This document shows positions 50,776 through 59,611 of a DNA stretch of 64,000 nucleotides, in pieces. The number at the start of each line of letters is the position of its first letter. The first letter of the stretch is position 1. The stretch is from NCBI GenBank assembly GCA_021845645.1, contig JAJZVM010000005.1, positions 95,331-159,330 on the forward strand, in the 5' to 3' direction. The notes beneath the pieces are model-generated. The model was not told the DNA's origin and made no database searches. It saw only the letters and a program-made list of their open reading frames with translations. A program made the position numbers and the translations under genes. This DNA comes from Bacillota bacterium (GTDB lineage: Bacteria > Bacillota_E > JAJZYS01 > JAJYTV01).

Positions 50776-51903
50776 GTGCTCTCGTTGATTGTTCCTACCT
50801 TCAATGAACGCGACAACATCCAACCGCTCTATGAGCGGGTCCGCGATGCGCTTGGCGTTGAGGAATACGAGATCATCTTCGTCGACGACAGCGTCGACGA
50901 CACGACGCGTGAGATCGCTCGCCTCACCGCCGAAGACCCGCGCGTGCGCCTGCTGCACCGCCGCGAGCGCGGTCTCTCGACGGCCGTGATCGCCGGCTTC
51001 GGCGCGGCGCAAGGGGACCTCGTGGCGGTGATGGACGCCGATCTTCAGCACCCCCCGGAGATCCTGCCGCAGATGCTGGATGCCCAGCGCCAGCGCAGGG
51101 CCGACCTCGTGGTGCCGTCCCGCTATGTCGAAGGCGGCAGTCCGGGTGGCCTCGACGGGCCGATCCGTCGCATGCTCTCGCTCGGCGGCAGATCTCTGGC
51201 GCACCTCATGCTACGGGAGAGCCGCGTCACCAGCGATCCGATGTCCGGCTATTTCCTCGCGACCCGCGAGGCGGTCCTGCCGCTTTTGGGGACGCGCCCG
51301 AAGGGGTTCAAGATCCTGCTCGAGCTCCTCGTGCGCGGCCGGGTGCGCCGCACCGTGGAGGTGGCCTACAGCTTCGCCGAGCGCTCCGCGAACCAGTCCA
51401 AGCTCGGCTGGAAGACGCAGGTCGACTATCTGCGGCAGCTCCTCGACCTCGTGACCGTCCACCCGGAGAACACCCGCTTCTTCCTCTTCGCACTCGTCGG
51501 CGGCACGGGCGTCGCGGTGAACGCGGCCCTCTTCGCGCTCCTGACGAACGACCTGCTGAACGGGGTGCAGTACGCTGCGCTGCTCGCGTCGCCGATCGCC
51601 TCGAACGCTGCCATCATTTGGAACTTTATCTGGAACACCTCGATCACGTGGCGCGACCGCTTCCGCTCGGAGCACCTCTGGCGGCATGCCCTGCGCTACC
51701 TGCTCGTGTCGGAGACAGGCACGCTGCTCACGTGGCTCGTCCTGCTCATCCTGCGCGCCGTGGGACTGAGGCTCGACCTCCTGGACCAGCTGATCGGCAT
51801 CGGTGTGGCTGTTCTGGCCACCTACCGCCTGAACGACCGCTGGACCTACCTGCCGGCCGGCGATGCCGTCCTCGAGCCCGAGCGCAGCGTCTCGCGCCGC
51901 TAG
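50776..51903 (+). CDS. GT2-GtrA fusion: polyprenyl-phosphate glycosyltransferase
   Basis: 375 residues, two modules. Residues about 1-215: GT2 domain of the DPM1/GtrB type, with LIVPTFNERDNIQPL, IIFVDDSVDDTT, the DxD in MDADLQHPPE, and VPSRYVEGG. Residues about 230-365: a GtrA-like four-helix domain (FFLFALVGGTGVAVNAALFALL, RHALRYLLVSETGTLLTWLV). Such fusions transfer a sugar from a nucleotide donor to undecaprenyl phosphate and may flip it. GTG 50776 follows GAGGAGGG. First gene of a six-gene plus-strand cluster with its own extended -10 promoter. Confidence 0.92.
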   Translation: MLSLIVPTFNERDNIQPLYERVRDALGVEEYEIIFVDDSVDDTTREIARLTAEDPRVRLLHRRERGLSTAVIAGFGAAQGDLVAVMDADLQHPPEILPQMLDAQRQRRADLVVPSRYVEGGSPGGLDGPIRRMLSLGGRSLAHLMLRESRVTSDPMSGYFLATREAVLPLLGTRPKGFKILLELLVRGRVRRTVEVAYSFAERSANQSKLGWKTQVDYLRQLLDLVTVHPENTRFFLFALVGGTGVAVNAALFALLTNDLLNGVQYAALLASPIASNAAIIWNFIWNTSITWRDRFRSEHLWRHALRYLLVSETGTLLTWLVLLILRAVGLRLDLLDQLIGIGVAVLATYRLNDRWTYLPAGDAVLEPERSVSRR

Positions 51904-51906
51904 CGC

Positions 51907-53040
51907 ATGGTCACAGCCGGTACCCCCTCACGCTGGCGGGACCGCCTGCCGCTCGCGCTGAGGGGTTTCCTTTTCACGCTGATCCCGATCTGGATCATCG
52001 GCCTCGCGGGCCTGTGGGTCATGCCGCTCCGCTCGCACCATTGGCTGCCGCCTGTCAGCCGCTGGCTCGGCCTCTTCGCGCGCTGGGACTCGGCCTGGTA
52101 CTACCGGATCGCAGTGACCGGCTACTGGCGCAAGGCCGCTTACGCGTTCTCACCGCTTTACCCTCTGCTGATGCGCGGACTGCATGCCGTGAGCGGCATG
52201 CCGTACGTGCTTGGCGGCGAACTGCTCGGCTGGGCCGCGGATCTGCTCGCGCTCTGGCTGCTCGTGCGGCTGTGGCGCGAGGAGGCCGGCGAGGCGGTCG
52301 CCCGCCGCGCGCTCTGGCTTCTGCTCGCCTATCCGGCCGCCTTCTTTCTGGTCGCGATGTACCCCGAGTCGCTCTACCTCCTGCTCTCCGTGCTCACCTA
52401 CCTCCTGCTGCGGCGCGGCCGCTACCTCTGGGCGGCGGTGGCGCTGGCCCTCGCGGCGCTCTCCCGCGCCAACGGCATCCTGCTCATCCTTCCCTACCTC
52501 GCCTTCGCCTGGGAGGCGTCGGGGCGCCGCATCGACCGCCGCTTCCTGGGGCGGGCGGCTCTCGCCCTGATCGGCGTCGCGGGACTCGGGCTCTATCTCG
52601 GCTACAGCTGGGCCACGAGCGGCAACCCGCTGCAGTTTCTGGCGCAGCAGGCGACGTGGCACCGCCACTTCACGGGCGGCGGATTCGCGCTCGCGTACGC
52701 CCTCATCCACATCTTCTACGGACAGGGCCTGCCCTTGAGCATCACCGATCTTCTCGCGCCGCTCGCCTTCCTCGGCGTCATCGCCTTCGACCGCGGGCGA
52801 CTCTCGCTCGGCGACAAGCTCTACGTCTTTTTCGGCGTCCTGTCGATTCTCGTCGACCCTTCGATCCCGAACGGGTTCGTGTTGATGAGTGCGACACGAC
52901 TCGTCATGCCCTATTTCCCCGTCTACCGCGCGGCGGCCGAGCGTCTCAGCGACCGGCAGTGGCGCGTCGCGGTGGGGGTGATGGCGTTCCTCCAGATCTG
53001 GTTCTGGTTCACCTACACGCACTGGTGGTTTTCCGGCTAG
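51907..53040 (+). CDS. PIG-V-like GT-C mannosyltransferase
   Basis: 377-residue integral membrane glycosyltransferase. The signature FARWDSAWYYRIAVTGYW near residue 57 is the WDSxWY-x2-IA motif of PIG-V-like enzymes, with the acidic residue in the first loop needed for polyprenyl-phosphate sugar donors. About ten hydrophobic segments, FSPLYPLLMRGL, and SRANGILLILPYLAF. It would take a sugar from the lipid-linked donor made by the upstream GT2 and add it to a lipid or protein outside the membrane. Starts three bases after the preceding stop, so co-transcribed. Confidence 0.82.
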   Translation: MVTAGTPSRWRDRLPLALRGFLFTLIPIWIIGLAGLWVMPLRSHHWLPPVSRWLGLFARWDSAWYYRIAVTGYWRKAAYAFSPLYPLLMRGLHAVSGMPYVLGGELLGWAADLLALWLLVRLWREEAGEAVARRALWLLLAYPAAFFLVAMYPESLYLLLSVLTYLLLRRGRYLWAAVALALAALSRANGILLILPYLAFAWEASGRRIDRRFLGRAALALIGVAGLGLYLGYSWATSGNPLQFLAQQATWHRHFTGGGFALAYALIHIFYGQGLPLSITDLLAPLAFLGVIAFDRGRLSLGDKLYVFFGVLSILVDPSIPNGFVLMSATRLVMPYFPVYRAAAERLSDRQWRVAVGVMAFLQIWFWFTYTHWWFSG

Positions 53041-53166
53041 GCGGCGATTGGTCTCTTGGCTCACTCTAAGCTTGGTCCGGTAGGGTCCTAGAAGGCGCCG
53101 GAACATGCGTTTCTATGCTACCGTAGGTACCGGCCTGTTGGCCCAACGGCCGCAATGCATGCAGGT

Positions 53167-53183
53167 TCGACGCGATGCGTCGA
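53167..53183 (+). repeat. dyad in the sqdB leader
   Basis: TCGACGC and GCGTCGA flank GAT, a perfect 7-bp dyad, followed seven bases later by AAGGAGG. Could be an operator or a leader hairpin near the ribosome site. Upstream sequence to the previous gene (53041-53166) shows no clear promoter. Confidence 0.35.
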
Positions 53184-53203
53184 CACGTCGAAGGAGGATC
53201 TTC

Positions 53204-54379
53204 TTGCGCATACTGATCATCGGTGGCGACGGTTACCTCGGCTGGCCGACGGCCATGCACTTCGCTCAGCGCGGGCACGAGGTCGCGGTATTGGATAACA
53301 TGATCAAGCGCCGCTGGGAGTCTGAACTCGGAGTCGCCCCGCTCTGGCCCATCGCGACCCTGACGGAGCGCGCGCAGGCCCTGCGGGAGACCACCGACCG
53401 CGAGGTGGAGGTGTTCGTCGGCGACGTCGGCGACAAGTCGGTGATCCGCGGCGTGCTCAGCCGCTTCCAGCCCGACGCCATCGTGCATTATGGCGAGCAG
53501 CCGTCCGCCCCGTTCTCGATGATCGACGTCGAGCATGCCATCCTCTCCCAGCAGAACAACGTCCTCGGCACGCTGCAACTCGCGTTCGCGATGCGCGACA
53601 TCGTGCCCGACGCCCACCTCATCAAGCTCGGCACGATGGGCGAGTACGGCACGCCGAACATCGACATCGAAGAGGGCTACCTCGACATCGAGCACAACGG
53701 GCGGCGCGACCGCCTGCCGTTCCCCAAGAGCCCCGGTTCCTTCTATCACCTGTCGAAGGTGCACGACTCGCACAACCTGATGTTCGCCGCGCGCATCTGG
53801 AACCTGCGCGTCACGGACCTCAACCAGGGCGTCGTCTACGGCACGGACACCGACGAGACGGCGATCGATCCGCGTCTCGCGACGAGCTTCCATTACGATG
53901 AGTACTTTGGCACGGTGATCAACCGCTTCGTCGCGCAGGCCGTCGCCGGCATGCCGCTCACCGTGTACGGCACAGGTGGGCAGAAGCGCGGTTACCTCAA
54001 CATTCGCGACACCCTGCAGTGCGTCGAGATCGCGGCGACGAATCCGGCCGCTCCCGGGGAGTTCCGGGTATTCAACCAGTTCACCGAGCAGTTCACGATC
54101 GAGGAGCTCGCGGACCTCGTGGTGGCGGCCGCCGGCCAGCAGGGCATCCAGGCGCACAAGAAGTCCATCGCGAACCCGCGCGTGGAACTCGAGCAGCATC
54201 ATTACAACCCGCGCAACAGCGGTCTTCTCGCACTCGGCCTGCAGCCCCGCCGCCTCACCGTCGACGTGCTCGGCGGCATGGTGGCGTGGGCGGCCAAGCA
54301 CCCCGAGCGCATCGACCGCGACGTGATCATCCCGACGGTCCACTGGCGCAAGCAGCCCGAGGGCGTGCGCGAAGGCTGA
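53204..54379 (+). CDS. sqdB: UDP-sulfoquinovose synthase
   Basis: Makes UDP-sulfoquinovose from UDP-glucose and sulfite. 391 residues of the SQD1/SqdB family. GGDGYLGWPTAMHFAQRGHEVAVLDN binds NAD; HYGEQPSAPFSMID, KLGTMGEYGTPNIDIEEGY, FYHLSKVHDSHN and DLNQGVVYG are hallmarks of plant SQD1. Catalytic Thr144, Tyr181 and Lys185 are present, matching the mature plant enzyme within one position. The C-terminal ELEQHHYNPRNSGLLALGLQP also fits. TTG 53204 follows AAGGAGG; an in-frame ATG at 53105 is less likely. No SqdX-type transferase is adjacent, so sulfoquinovose probably goes into a glycan handled by the neighbouring membrane transferases. Confidence 0.93.
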   Translation: MRILIIGGDGYLGWPTAMHFAQRGHEVAVLDNMIKRRWESELGVAPLWPIATLTERAQALRETTDREVEVFVGDVGDKSVIRGVLSRFQPDAIVHYGEQPSAPFSMIDVEHAILSQQNNVLGTLQLAFAMRDIVPDAHLIKLGTMGEYGTPNIDIEEGYLDIEHNGRRDRLPFPKSPGSFYHLSKVHDSHNLMFAARIWNLRVTDLNQGVVYGTDTDETAIDPRLATSFHYDEYFGTVINRFVAQAVAGMPLTVYGTGGQKRGYLNIRDTLQCVEIAATNPAAPGEFRVFNQFTEQFTIEELADLVVAAAGQQGIQAHKKSIANPRVELEQHHYNPRNSGLLALGLQPRRLTVDVLGGMVAWAAKHPERIDRDVIIPTVHWRKQPEGVREG

Positions 54380-54410
54380 GCGAGATCCCGGCCGTGAAGG
54401 AGGTGGTCCT

Positions 54411-55337
54411 GTGCGCCAGCGGCTATGGACGTGGGGCATCCCGGCGGTCTTTTCCGTCGCCGGCATCTACGCCGTGTGGAAGAGTCTTGGCTCCCTCGGC
54501 ATGCTCTGGCACGTCCACCCCTACTGGCCGGACCTCCTCCTGGTCCTCGTCGTCTACCCCGTCTTCGCCGCAGGCCGCGGCGTCCGGTTCCGCCTGCTGC
54601 TGCGCGACCAGGGCACCTGGCGGCAGACGGTCGGCCTCGGCTGGCTCTACTCGGCCGCGTGCAGCGTCCTGCCTGGCGGCATCGGCGAGGTGTCGCTGCC
54701 GCTCATCTACCGCAGCGCACCCGGCGGCCCTGCCCACGCGACCGCCGCCATGGCGGTGGCCCGCGTCCAGGACCTCCTCTCATGGCTCATCATCCTGGTG
54801 GTCGCCGGATTCGCCGTTTCGGCGCTGCCGGCCGGCTCGATGGCCCTCTTGGGCATCTCGCTCGTCGTCACGGCAATCGGTACCCTCGTCGTCTTCATAC
54901 CGCCTGTGCGGCGCGTGGTGTTCCGCATGGCGGGGATCATCCCATGGCCCAAGCTGCACCGCTTCCTCGCGCAGATCGACGACCGCCTCGGCGGCATGGT
55001 CTACAACGTCCCGAGCTGGATCGTCACCTTCGCCCTGCGCGTCCTCAGCATCCTCTCGTACTACCTCTCGCTCAGGGCGTTCGGTGCTCCCGTGACCTTC
55101 GCGGAAGCCTCCGTGGGCGGCGCGCTCGCGGCTCTGCTGCTGGTGCTGCCGGTGCAGGGAGTGGCGGGGCTGGGCACCGTCGAGGTATGGTGGATCATGA
55201 TCCTGCGCCTCTTCGGCACACCGTGGTCGGTCGCCGCCGTCGCGGCGATCGGCGTGCACATGACGCTTCTCGTGCTTTCGGTGGCCGTCGGCGGACTGTC
55301 GTTCAAGACGGCGCCGGGCCTTTTGTCCACTACGTGA
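54411..55337 (+). CDS. LPG-synthase-TM family membrane protein (flippase-like)
   Basis: 308-residue polytopic protein of the UPF0104/lysylphosphatidylglycerol synthase TM family (PF03706). Eight hydrophobic segments, with the family motif SVLPGGIGEVSLPLIYR (about 84-100) and LPVQGVAGLGTVEVWWI in the second half. Family members are linked to lipid or polyprenyl-sugar movement or scaffolding. GTG 54411 follows AAGGAGG. Lies 31 bases after sqdB, so the same transcript. Confidence 0.82.
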   Translation: MRQRLWTWGIPAVFSVAGIYAVWKSLGSLGMLWHVHPYWPDLLLVLVVYPVFAAGRGVRFRLLLRDQGTWRQTVGLGWLYSAACSVLPGGIGEVSLPLIYRSAPGGPAHATAAMAVARVQDLLSWLIILVVAGFAVSALPAGSMALLGISLVVTAIGTLVVFIPPVRRVVFRMAGIIPWPKLHRFLAQIDDRLGGMVYNVPSWIVTFALRVLSILSYYLSLRAFGAPVTFAEASVGGALAALLLVLPVQGVAGLGTVEVWWIMILRLFGTPWSVAAVAAIGVHMTLLVLSVAVGGLSFKTAPGLLSTT

Positions 55338-55353
55338 ACGGAGGAAGAACGCC

Positions 55354-56391
55354 ATGAGCGCGCTACGCCTCGGCGGCATTCTCGTCGCACTGATCCTCGG
55401 CTTCATGGTCCTGCGCGGGCTCTCGCGGCGCGCGCCGACCTCCGCCGACGGCCTGGGCTTCCTTGCCGCACTCATCCTGCTTGCCGTCTCGCTCTTTCCG
55501 GGGCTCGTCAACATCCCGACCGACCTCCTGCGCCTCGGGCGCGCCCCGCGCGGCCGCCTGCTCGCCCTCATCCTCGTCTCGAACCTGGTGCTCTGGCTCT
55601 ACACGTTCTGGTCCGCGGGACTGCACCGCCGCGGGCACGAGCGCGCGGACGGCCAGCTCGAGGCGCTCGTCGCGCGCATCGCGTCGCAGGGTGCGAATCC
55701 CGACCTCGACGGCATCGTCATCGTCATGCCGGCCTACAACGAAGAGGAGTCGGTGAGCCAGGTCGTACGTGGCCTGCCGGCCCAGATCCTGGGTCACAAG
55801 GTGCACCCGGTCGTGGTCGCCGACGGCGGCACGGACCAGACGGCGGCCGTCGCCCGCAGCGCGGGCGCGCACGTCCTGGACCTGCCGATCAACATGGGCG
55901 GCGGCGCGGCGATTCGCGTCGGCTACAACTTCGCCGCCCAGAGCGGTGCCCGCGTGATCGTGACCATGGACGCGGACGGCCAGCACCTCGCGTCCGACAT
56001 CGAGGGCCTCGTCGCGCCGATCCTCAGGGGCGAGGCGGACTTCGTCATCGGGTCGCGGCGCCTCGGCACCTTTGAGAAGGTCAGTGTCCTGCGCAGCGCC
56101 GGCCTCTCCTTCTTCAACTTCTTCCTGAACCTCCTGCTGCAGACCAGGCTCACCGACTGCTCCTCAGGCTTCCGCGCGTTCGACGCGCACAAGCTGACAC
56201 ACCTCGAGACGTCGGAGAGCCAGTACCACACCTCCGAGACCATCATGCTGGTGCGGCGGCTCGGACTGCGGATCGCGGAGCGCCCGATCACGGTTCAGCG
56301 CCGCATCGCCGGGCAGAGCAAGAAGGGCAACGATCTCGTCTACGGCTACCGCTTCGCGCGCACCATGCTGACGCGCTGGCTGCGCGGGTAG
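55354..56391 (+). CDS. DUF2304-GT2 fusion glycosyltransferase
   Basis: 345 residues. N-terminal three-helix DUF2304-like region (about 1-90: LGGILVALILGFMVLRGLSRR, LAALILLAVSLFPGLVN, LALILVSNLVLWLYTF), normally a separate small protein encoded next to glycosyltransferases. It continues as a GT2 domain (from about 120: IVIVMPAYNEEESVSQVV, PVVVADGGTDQT, TMDADGQHLASD, SRRLGTFEKVS). Transfers a sugar, probably to polyprenyl phosphate. ATG 55354 follows GGAGG. The natural fusion supports the idea that DUF2304 anchors or assists GT2 enzymes. Confidence 0.88.
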   Translation: MSALRLGGILVALILGFMVLRGLSRRAPTSADGLGFLAALILLAVSLFPGLVNIPTDLLRLGRAPRGRLLALILVSNLVLWLYTFWSAGLHRRGHERADGQLEALVARIASQGANPDLDGIVIVMPAYNEEESVSQVVRGLPAQILGHKVHPVVVADGGTDQTAAVARSAGAHVLDLPINMGGGAAIRVGYNFAAQSGARVIVTMDADGQHLASDIEGLVAPILRGEADFVIGSRRLGTFEKVSVLRSAGLSFFNFFLNLLLQTRLTDCSSGFRAFDAHKLTHLETSESQYHTSETIMLVRRLGLRIAERPITVQRRIAGQSKKGNDLVYGYRFARTMLTRWLRG

Positions 56392-56397
56392 GGCGAC

Positions 56398-58245
56398 GTG
56401 GCGAAGGCGTACGCGCTGCAGCCGCTTCGGGCAGGCCTCGGCCACGCGCTGAGGCCTGCGACGCGCGCCTTCGCACACCTGGTGCCGGCCCCGCGCCGGG
56501 AAGAGCTCGCCGCGGTCGGCACCACGCCCTACGGCTTCGGCCTGGGCCTCGGCCTCTACCTCCTGCTCTCCCTGGCGATGCTGGGCCATACGCTCCTGAG
56601 CCCCGGCGGCAGCTTCCCGGGCTACGGCGGCGACGCCGAGCAGTACATGTGGTATCTCGGGTGGTTCTGGCATGCCGTGTCGACAGGACAGAACCCCTTC
56701 CTCACGTTCCTGATCAATTACCCGCGCGGCATGAACCTGATGTGGAACACGTCGATCATCACGGAGTCGGCCCTCGTGGGGCCGCTCGCCTACCTCATCG
56801 GCACCACCGCCAGCTACAACCTCTGGTTCCTCCTGGACCTCCTGCTCGCGGGCATGCTCGGCCAAGCGATCTGGGCCAGGCTCGGCGCGCGCCAGTGGCT
56901 CGCCATCCTGGGCGGCCTGTTGACGTCGACGCTCCCGTACATGACGACGCAGGCCTTGTCGCACATTAGCCTGATCACGATCGCGTTGCCGCTTGGCCTC
57001 CTGCTGGTCCTGCTCAAGGTGGTGCAGGACCGCCCGCGGCGGTCCTGGCTGTGGGGGATGCTGGCCGGTGTCCTCGCGGCGGGGCAGTTCTACACCCTGC
57101 TCGAGGTGCTGGTGAGCGCTGTCCTGGCCTTCGCGCTCACCGCGGCGGTCGCCTGGTTCGTCGCCCGCCCGGAGCTGCGCCGGCTCGCGCACCGCGTGCC
57201 GGCGTCGTTCTGGGCGGCGGCCATCGTGACCGCCGGGGTGGTGGCCCTGCCCGGCCTCTACGAGATGCTCTTCGCGCCCTTCCGCGTCCTCCACTCCGTG
57301 CAGCCGCCGAACATCTACGTCGTCGATCTCCTGAGCCTCATCCTGCCGACGCACGCGTTCCTCGTCCACTTCCCCGGCACCGACCCCGCCGCCTGGTTCA
57401 CCGGCAACTACGCCGAGGACAACGGCTACCTCGGGATCCCGGCCCTGCTGCTGCTCAACTGGTCGGTGCGCCGTCTTTGGCACCGCCCGCTGGTGCGCGT
57501 GCTCGCGATCGTCGCCGGCATCGTGACGCTGCTCGCCCTCGGCCACAGCCTGCACCTCGCCGGCTTCACCACCCCGATACCGCTCCCCTGGGCAGCTGTC
57601 GGCGCGCTGCCCTTCATCAAGGACCTGCTGCCCGCCCGCTTGATGCTCTACGCGGACCTCGCCGTGGTGGCCATCGCGGTGCTCGCCATCGAGGACTACC
57701 TGCGCCAGGGAGGCACCGCAGCCCGGCGCACGCCCTACTGGCTGTTCGGCCTGATGATCGCGACCTGGCTGCCTGTCCTGCCCTACCCCAACACCACTCT
57801 GCCGCAGGCGACCGTCGACATGGCGCCCACCACGTCGGTGGCCAGGGTCCTGCGCGGCCAGCCCACCTACGTCCTGACCGCCGCCTTCCCGGAGGCGATG
57901 CAGATGCTGCAGCAGGCCGGCTACAGCTTCCCGGTAGCCAACGTCTACGGGCACAACGACAACACGACCGCGCGCCAGCAGCAGCTGCAGGGGGTACAGG
58001 TGCTGCTGAACCCCGATCTCGCCCCGGAGATCTACCAGACGATCCTCATCGACGACCTGATGCGCCTGCACGTCACGCGGCTCTACTTCGTGCCGCGCCC
58101 GACGTACAACGTGACCACCATCCCGCAGGAGGCTCTCCGCCAGATCAACGCCACGCTCGGGCCGCCGATCGCGGCATCGCCGACCGGCAGCCTCGTCTGG
58201 CGGGTGCCGAAGGTGCCCGCGTTCGAGCAGGCGCAAAAGCCGTAA
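56398..58245 (+). CDS. large GT-C-like membrane protein
   Basis: 615 residues, about 12 membrane helices after a basic N-terminus, with a soluble C-terminal domain (about 470-615). The first extracytoplasmic loop PGGSFPGYGGDAEQYMWYLGWFWHAV has the acidic motif used by GT-C transferases. A later loop (LVHFPGTDPAAWFTGNYAEDNGYLG) and the C-terminal RGQPTYVLTAAFPEAMQ are typical of YfhO/DUF6311-like enzymes. Last gene of the glycan cluster. The GTG at 56398 is six bases after the previous stop; its ribosome site is weak. It would add the last sugar or transfer the glycan to a carrier. Confidence 0.72.
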   Translation: MAKAYALQPLRAGLGHALRPATRAFAHLVPAPRREELAAVGTTPYGFGLGLGLYLLLSLAMLGHTLLSPGGSFPGYGGDAEQYMWYLGWFWHAVSTGQNPFLTFLINYPRGMNLMWNTSIITESALVGPLAYLIGTTASYNLWFLLDLLLAGMLGQAIWARLGARQWLAILGGLLTSTLPYMTTQALSHISLITIALPLGLLLVLLKVVQDRPRRSWLWGMLAGVLAAGQFYTLLEVLVSAVLAFALTAAVAWFVARPELRRLAHRVPASFWAAAIVTAGVVALPGLYEMLFAPFRVLHSVQPPNIYVVDLLSLILPTHAFLVHFPGTDPAAWFTGNYAEDNGYLGIPALLLLNWSVRRLWHRPLVRVLAIVAGIVTLLALGHSLHLAGFTTPIPLPWAAVGALPFIKDLLPARLMLYADLAVVAIAVLAIEDYLRQGGTAARRTPYWLFGLMIATWLPVLPYPNTTLPQATVDMAPTTSVARVLRGQPTYVLTAAFPEAMQMLQQAGYSFPVANVYGHNDNTTARQQQLQGVQVLLNPDLAPEIYQTILIDDLMRLHVTRLYFVPRPTYNVTTIPQEALRQINATLGPPIAASPTGSLVWRVPKVPAFEQAQKP

Positions 58246-58278
58246 GAGGCGGCGCACCCGGACGGGTGGCCGCCTCTT
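58244..58278. terminator. bidirectional terminator after the glycan cluster
   Basis: AAGAGGCGGC (58244-58253) pairs with GCCGCCTCTT (58269-58278), and CACCCG with CGGGTG inside. It overlaps the stop of the GT-C gene and lies 3 bases before the stop of the convergent HD-GYP gene. Confidence 0.7.
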
Positions 58279-58280
58279 GG

Positions 58281-59411
58281 TCAGCGTCCCCTGCGGATCT
58301 GGGCGAATTCCCGCGCCCGCTCCTCGAGTCCGGAGGGCCAGTCGTTCAGGATCTGGTCCACCTGCAGAGGTGTGCCGCGCAGGTCGATTTCCTCGCGCGC
58401 GATCGGAACGTTGCGGTCGTCGGCGACCACCGTCACCAGAGGCTGCAGCGGTTCGCCCGCGTTGAGCCCTGTGACGGCTCCGAGCAGGCCGTTCGTGAGG
58501 CGTACGATCTCGCCCACGGGGATGATCGCGACGTGCGCCAGCAGGGCCTGCACGGCAGCCGCGTCAAGCTTCGGACCGGCCTCCTCCTGCATGATCTGCA
58601 GGACGCGCCTGGGCGCGTACTGGGGGCGGTAGTTGCGCTCCGCCCGGATGGCGTCGAAGACGTCCGCTGCGGCGACGACGCGTGAGAACACGTAGATCTC
58701 CTCGCCCTTGAGATGCGAGGGATAGCCGGACCCGTCCAGGCGCTCGTGGTGCTGCAGCACGACGATCGAGGACGTCGGCATGATGTTCTGGAACCCGTCG
58801 TGCACCAGGTCCCAGCCGAGCCTGGGATGCTGCTTGACGATGTCGAACTCCTCGTCCGACAGGGTGGCCGGCTTCTGCAGGATCTCCTGCGGCACCATCA
58901 CCTTGCCCACATCGTGGAGGATCGCGCCGGTACCCAGCCGCACCATCTGGTCCTCGGTCATCATGAGGTGCTTGCCGACGAGTACCGAAAGGATGGCAAC
59001 CTGCACGGAATGTTCAAACGTGTAGTTGTCCCAGGTTCTGAGGTGGGCGATGTTGGCGACGACGTCGTCGTTGTGCAGGATGTCGTCCACCATGCTCTTC
59101 AGCGCCGCCGACAGGCGCAGGACCTGTGCCTGCGTCGGCGCCGTGCTCTCGCGGGCCGTCTTGAAGATATCCTCGAGGCAGCGCCGCGTGACGCTGGCCG
59201 TCTCGTCGCGCACGACCTCCTGGACCTCGATGTCAGGAAAGACCTCGTCCATCACCCAGATCGCACGGATGTCCCGGTGCTGCAGCGCCGCCACCATGGA
59301 GGGACGTATCCGGGTACCCCTGCGCACAAGTGGTGTGCGCCCCGTCTGGTTGTAGATGGTCTTCGCCGAGAACTTCCCGACGATTCGCTCGTCGACCTGT
59401 ACCCTGCGCAA
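58281..59411 (-). CDS. HD-GYP domain phosphodiesterase
   Basis: Cyclic-di-GMP (or cGAMP) phosphodiesterase family, 376 residues. HD pair His166-Asp167 in AILHDVGKVMVP, then KQHPRLGWDLV, HHERLDGSGYP with Gly229-Tyr-Pro231, and VVAAADVFDAIRAERNYRP. The N-terminus (residues about 1-110) is not a known sensor; RVQVDERIVGKFSAKTIYNQTG resembles the start of DUF3391-like HD-GYP proteins. A C-terminal beta-rich segment (VGEIVRLTNGLLGAVTGLN...PLVTVVAD) is common in Bacillota homologues. TTG 59411 follows GGAGG. Confidence 0.9.
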   Translation of the reverse strand: MRRVQVDERIVGKFSAKTIYNQTGRTPLVRRGTRIRPSMVAALQHRDIRAIWVMDEVFPDIEVQEVVRDETASVTRRCLEDIFKTARESTAPTQAQVLRLSAALKSMVDDILHNDDVVANIAHLRTWDNYTFEHSVQVAILSVLVGKHLMMTEDQMVRLGTGAILHDVGKVMVPQEILQKPATLSDEEFDIVKQHPRLGWDLVHDGFQNIMPTSSIVVLQHHERLDGSGYPSHLKGEEIYVFSRVVAAADVFDAIRAERNYRPQYAPRRVLQIMQEEAGPKLDAAAVQALLAHVAIIPVGEIVRLTNGLLGAVTGLNAGEPLQPLVTVVADDRNVPIAREEIDLRGTPLQVDQILNDWPSGLEERAREFAQIRRGR

Positions 59412-59611
59412 GTGGTGACCTCCGTTTGTAAGCGGACCACAAGCACAGGATATTCTGCATGATGGCGCGGGATCCCTCTATACACGAATGTCCCCGTAAA
59501 CGATGGACATGCCTTCACGCCATTTCCTATTGGCGGCGTCATATGCCGTATCGCGGGCTGTCGCCTGTGGATGTGCACGCCCGTCGCGACGTGGCAGCCC
59601 CGCAGGCGACC

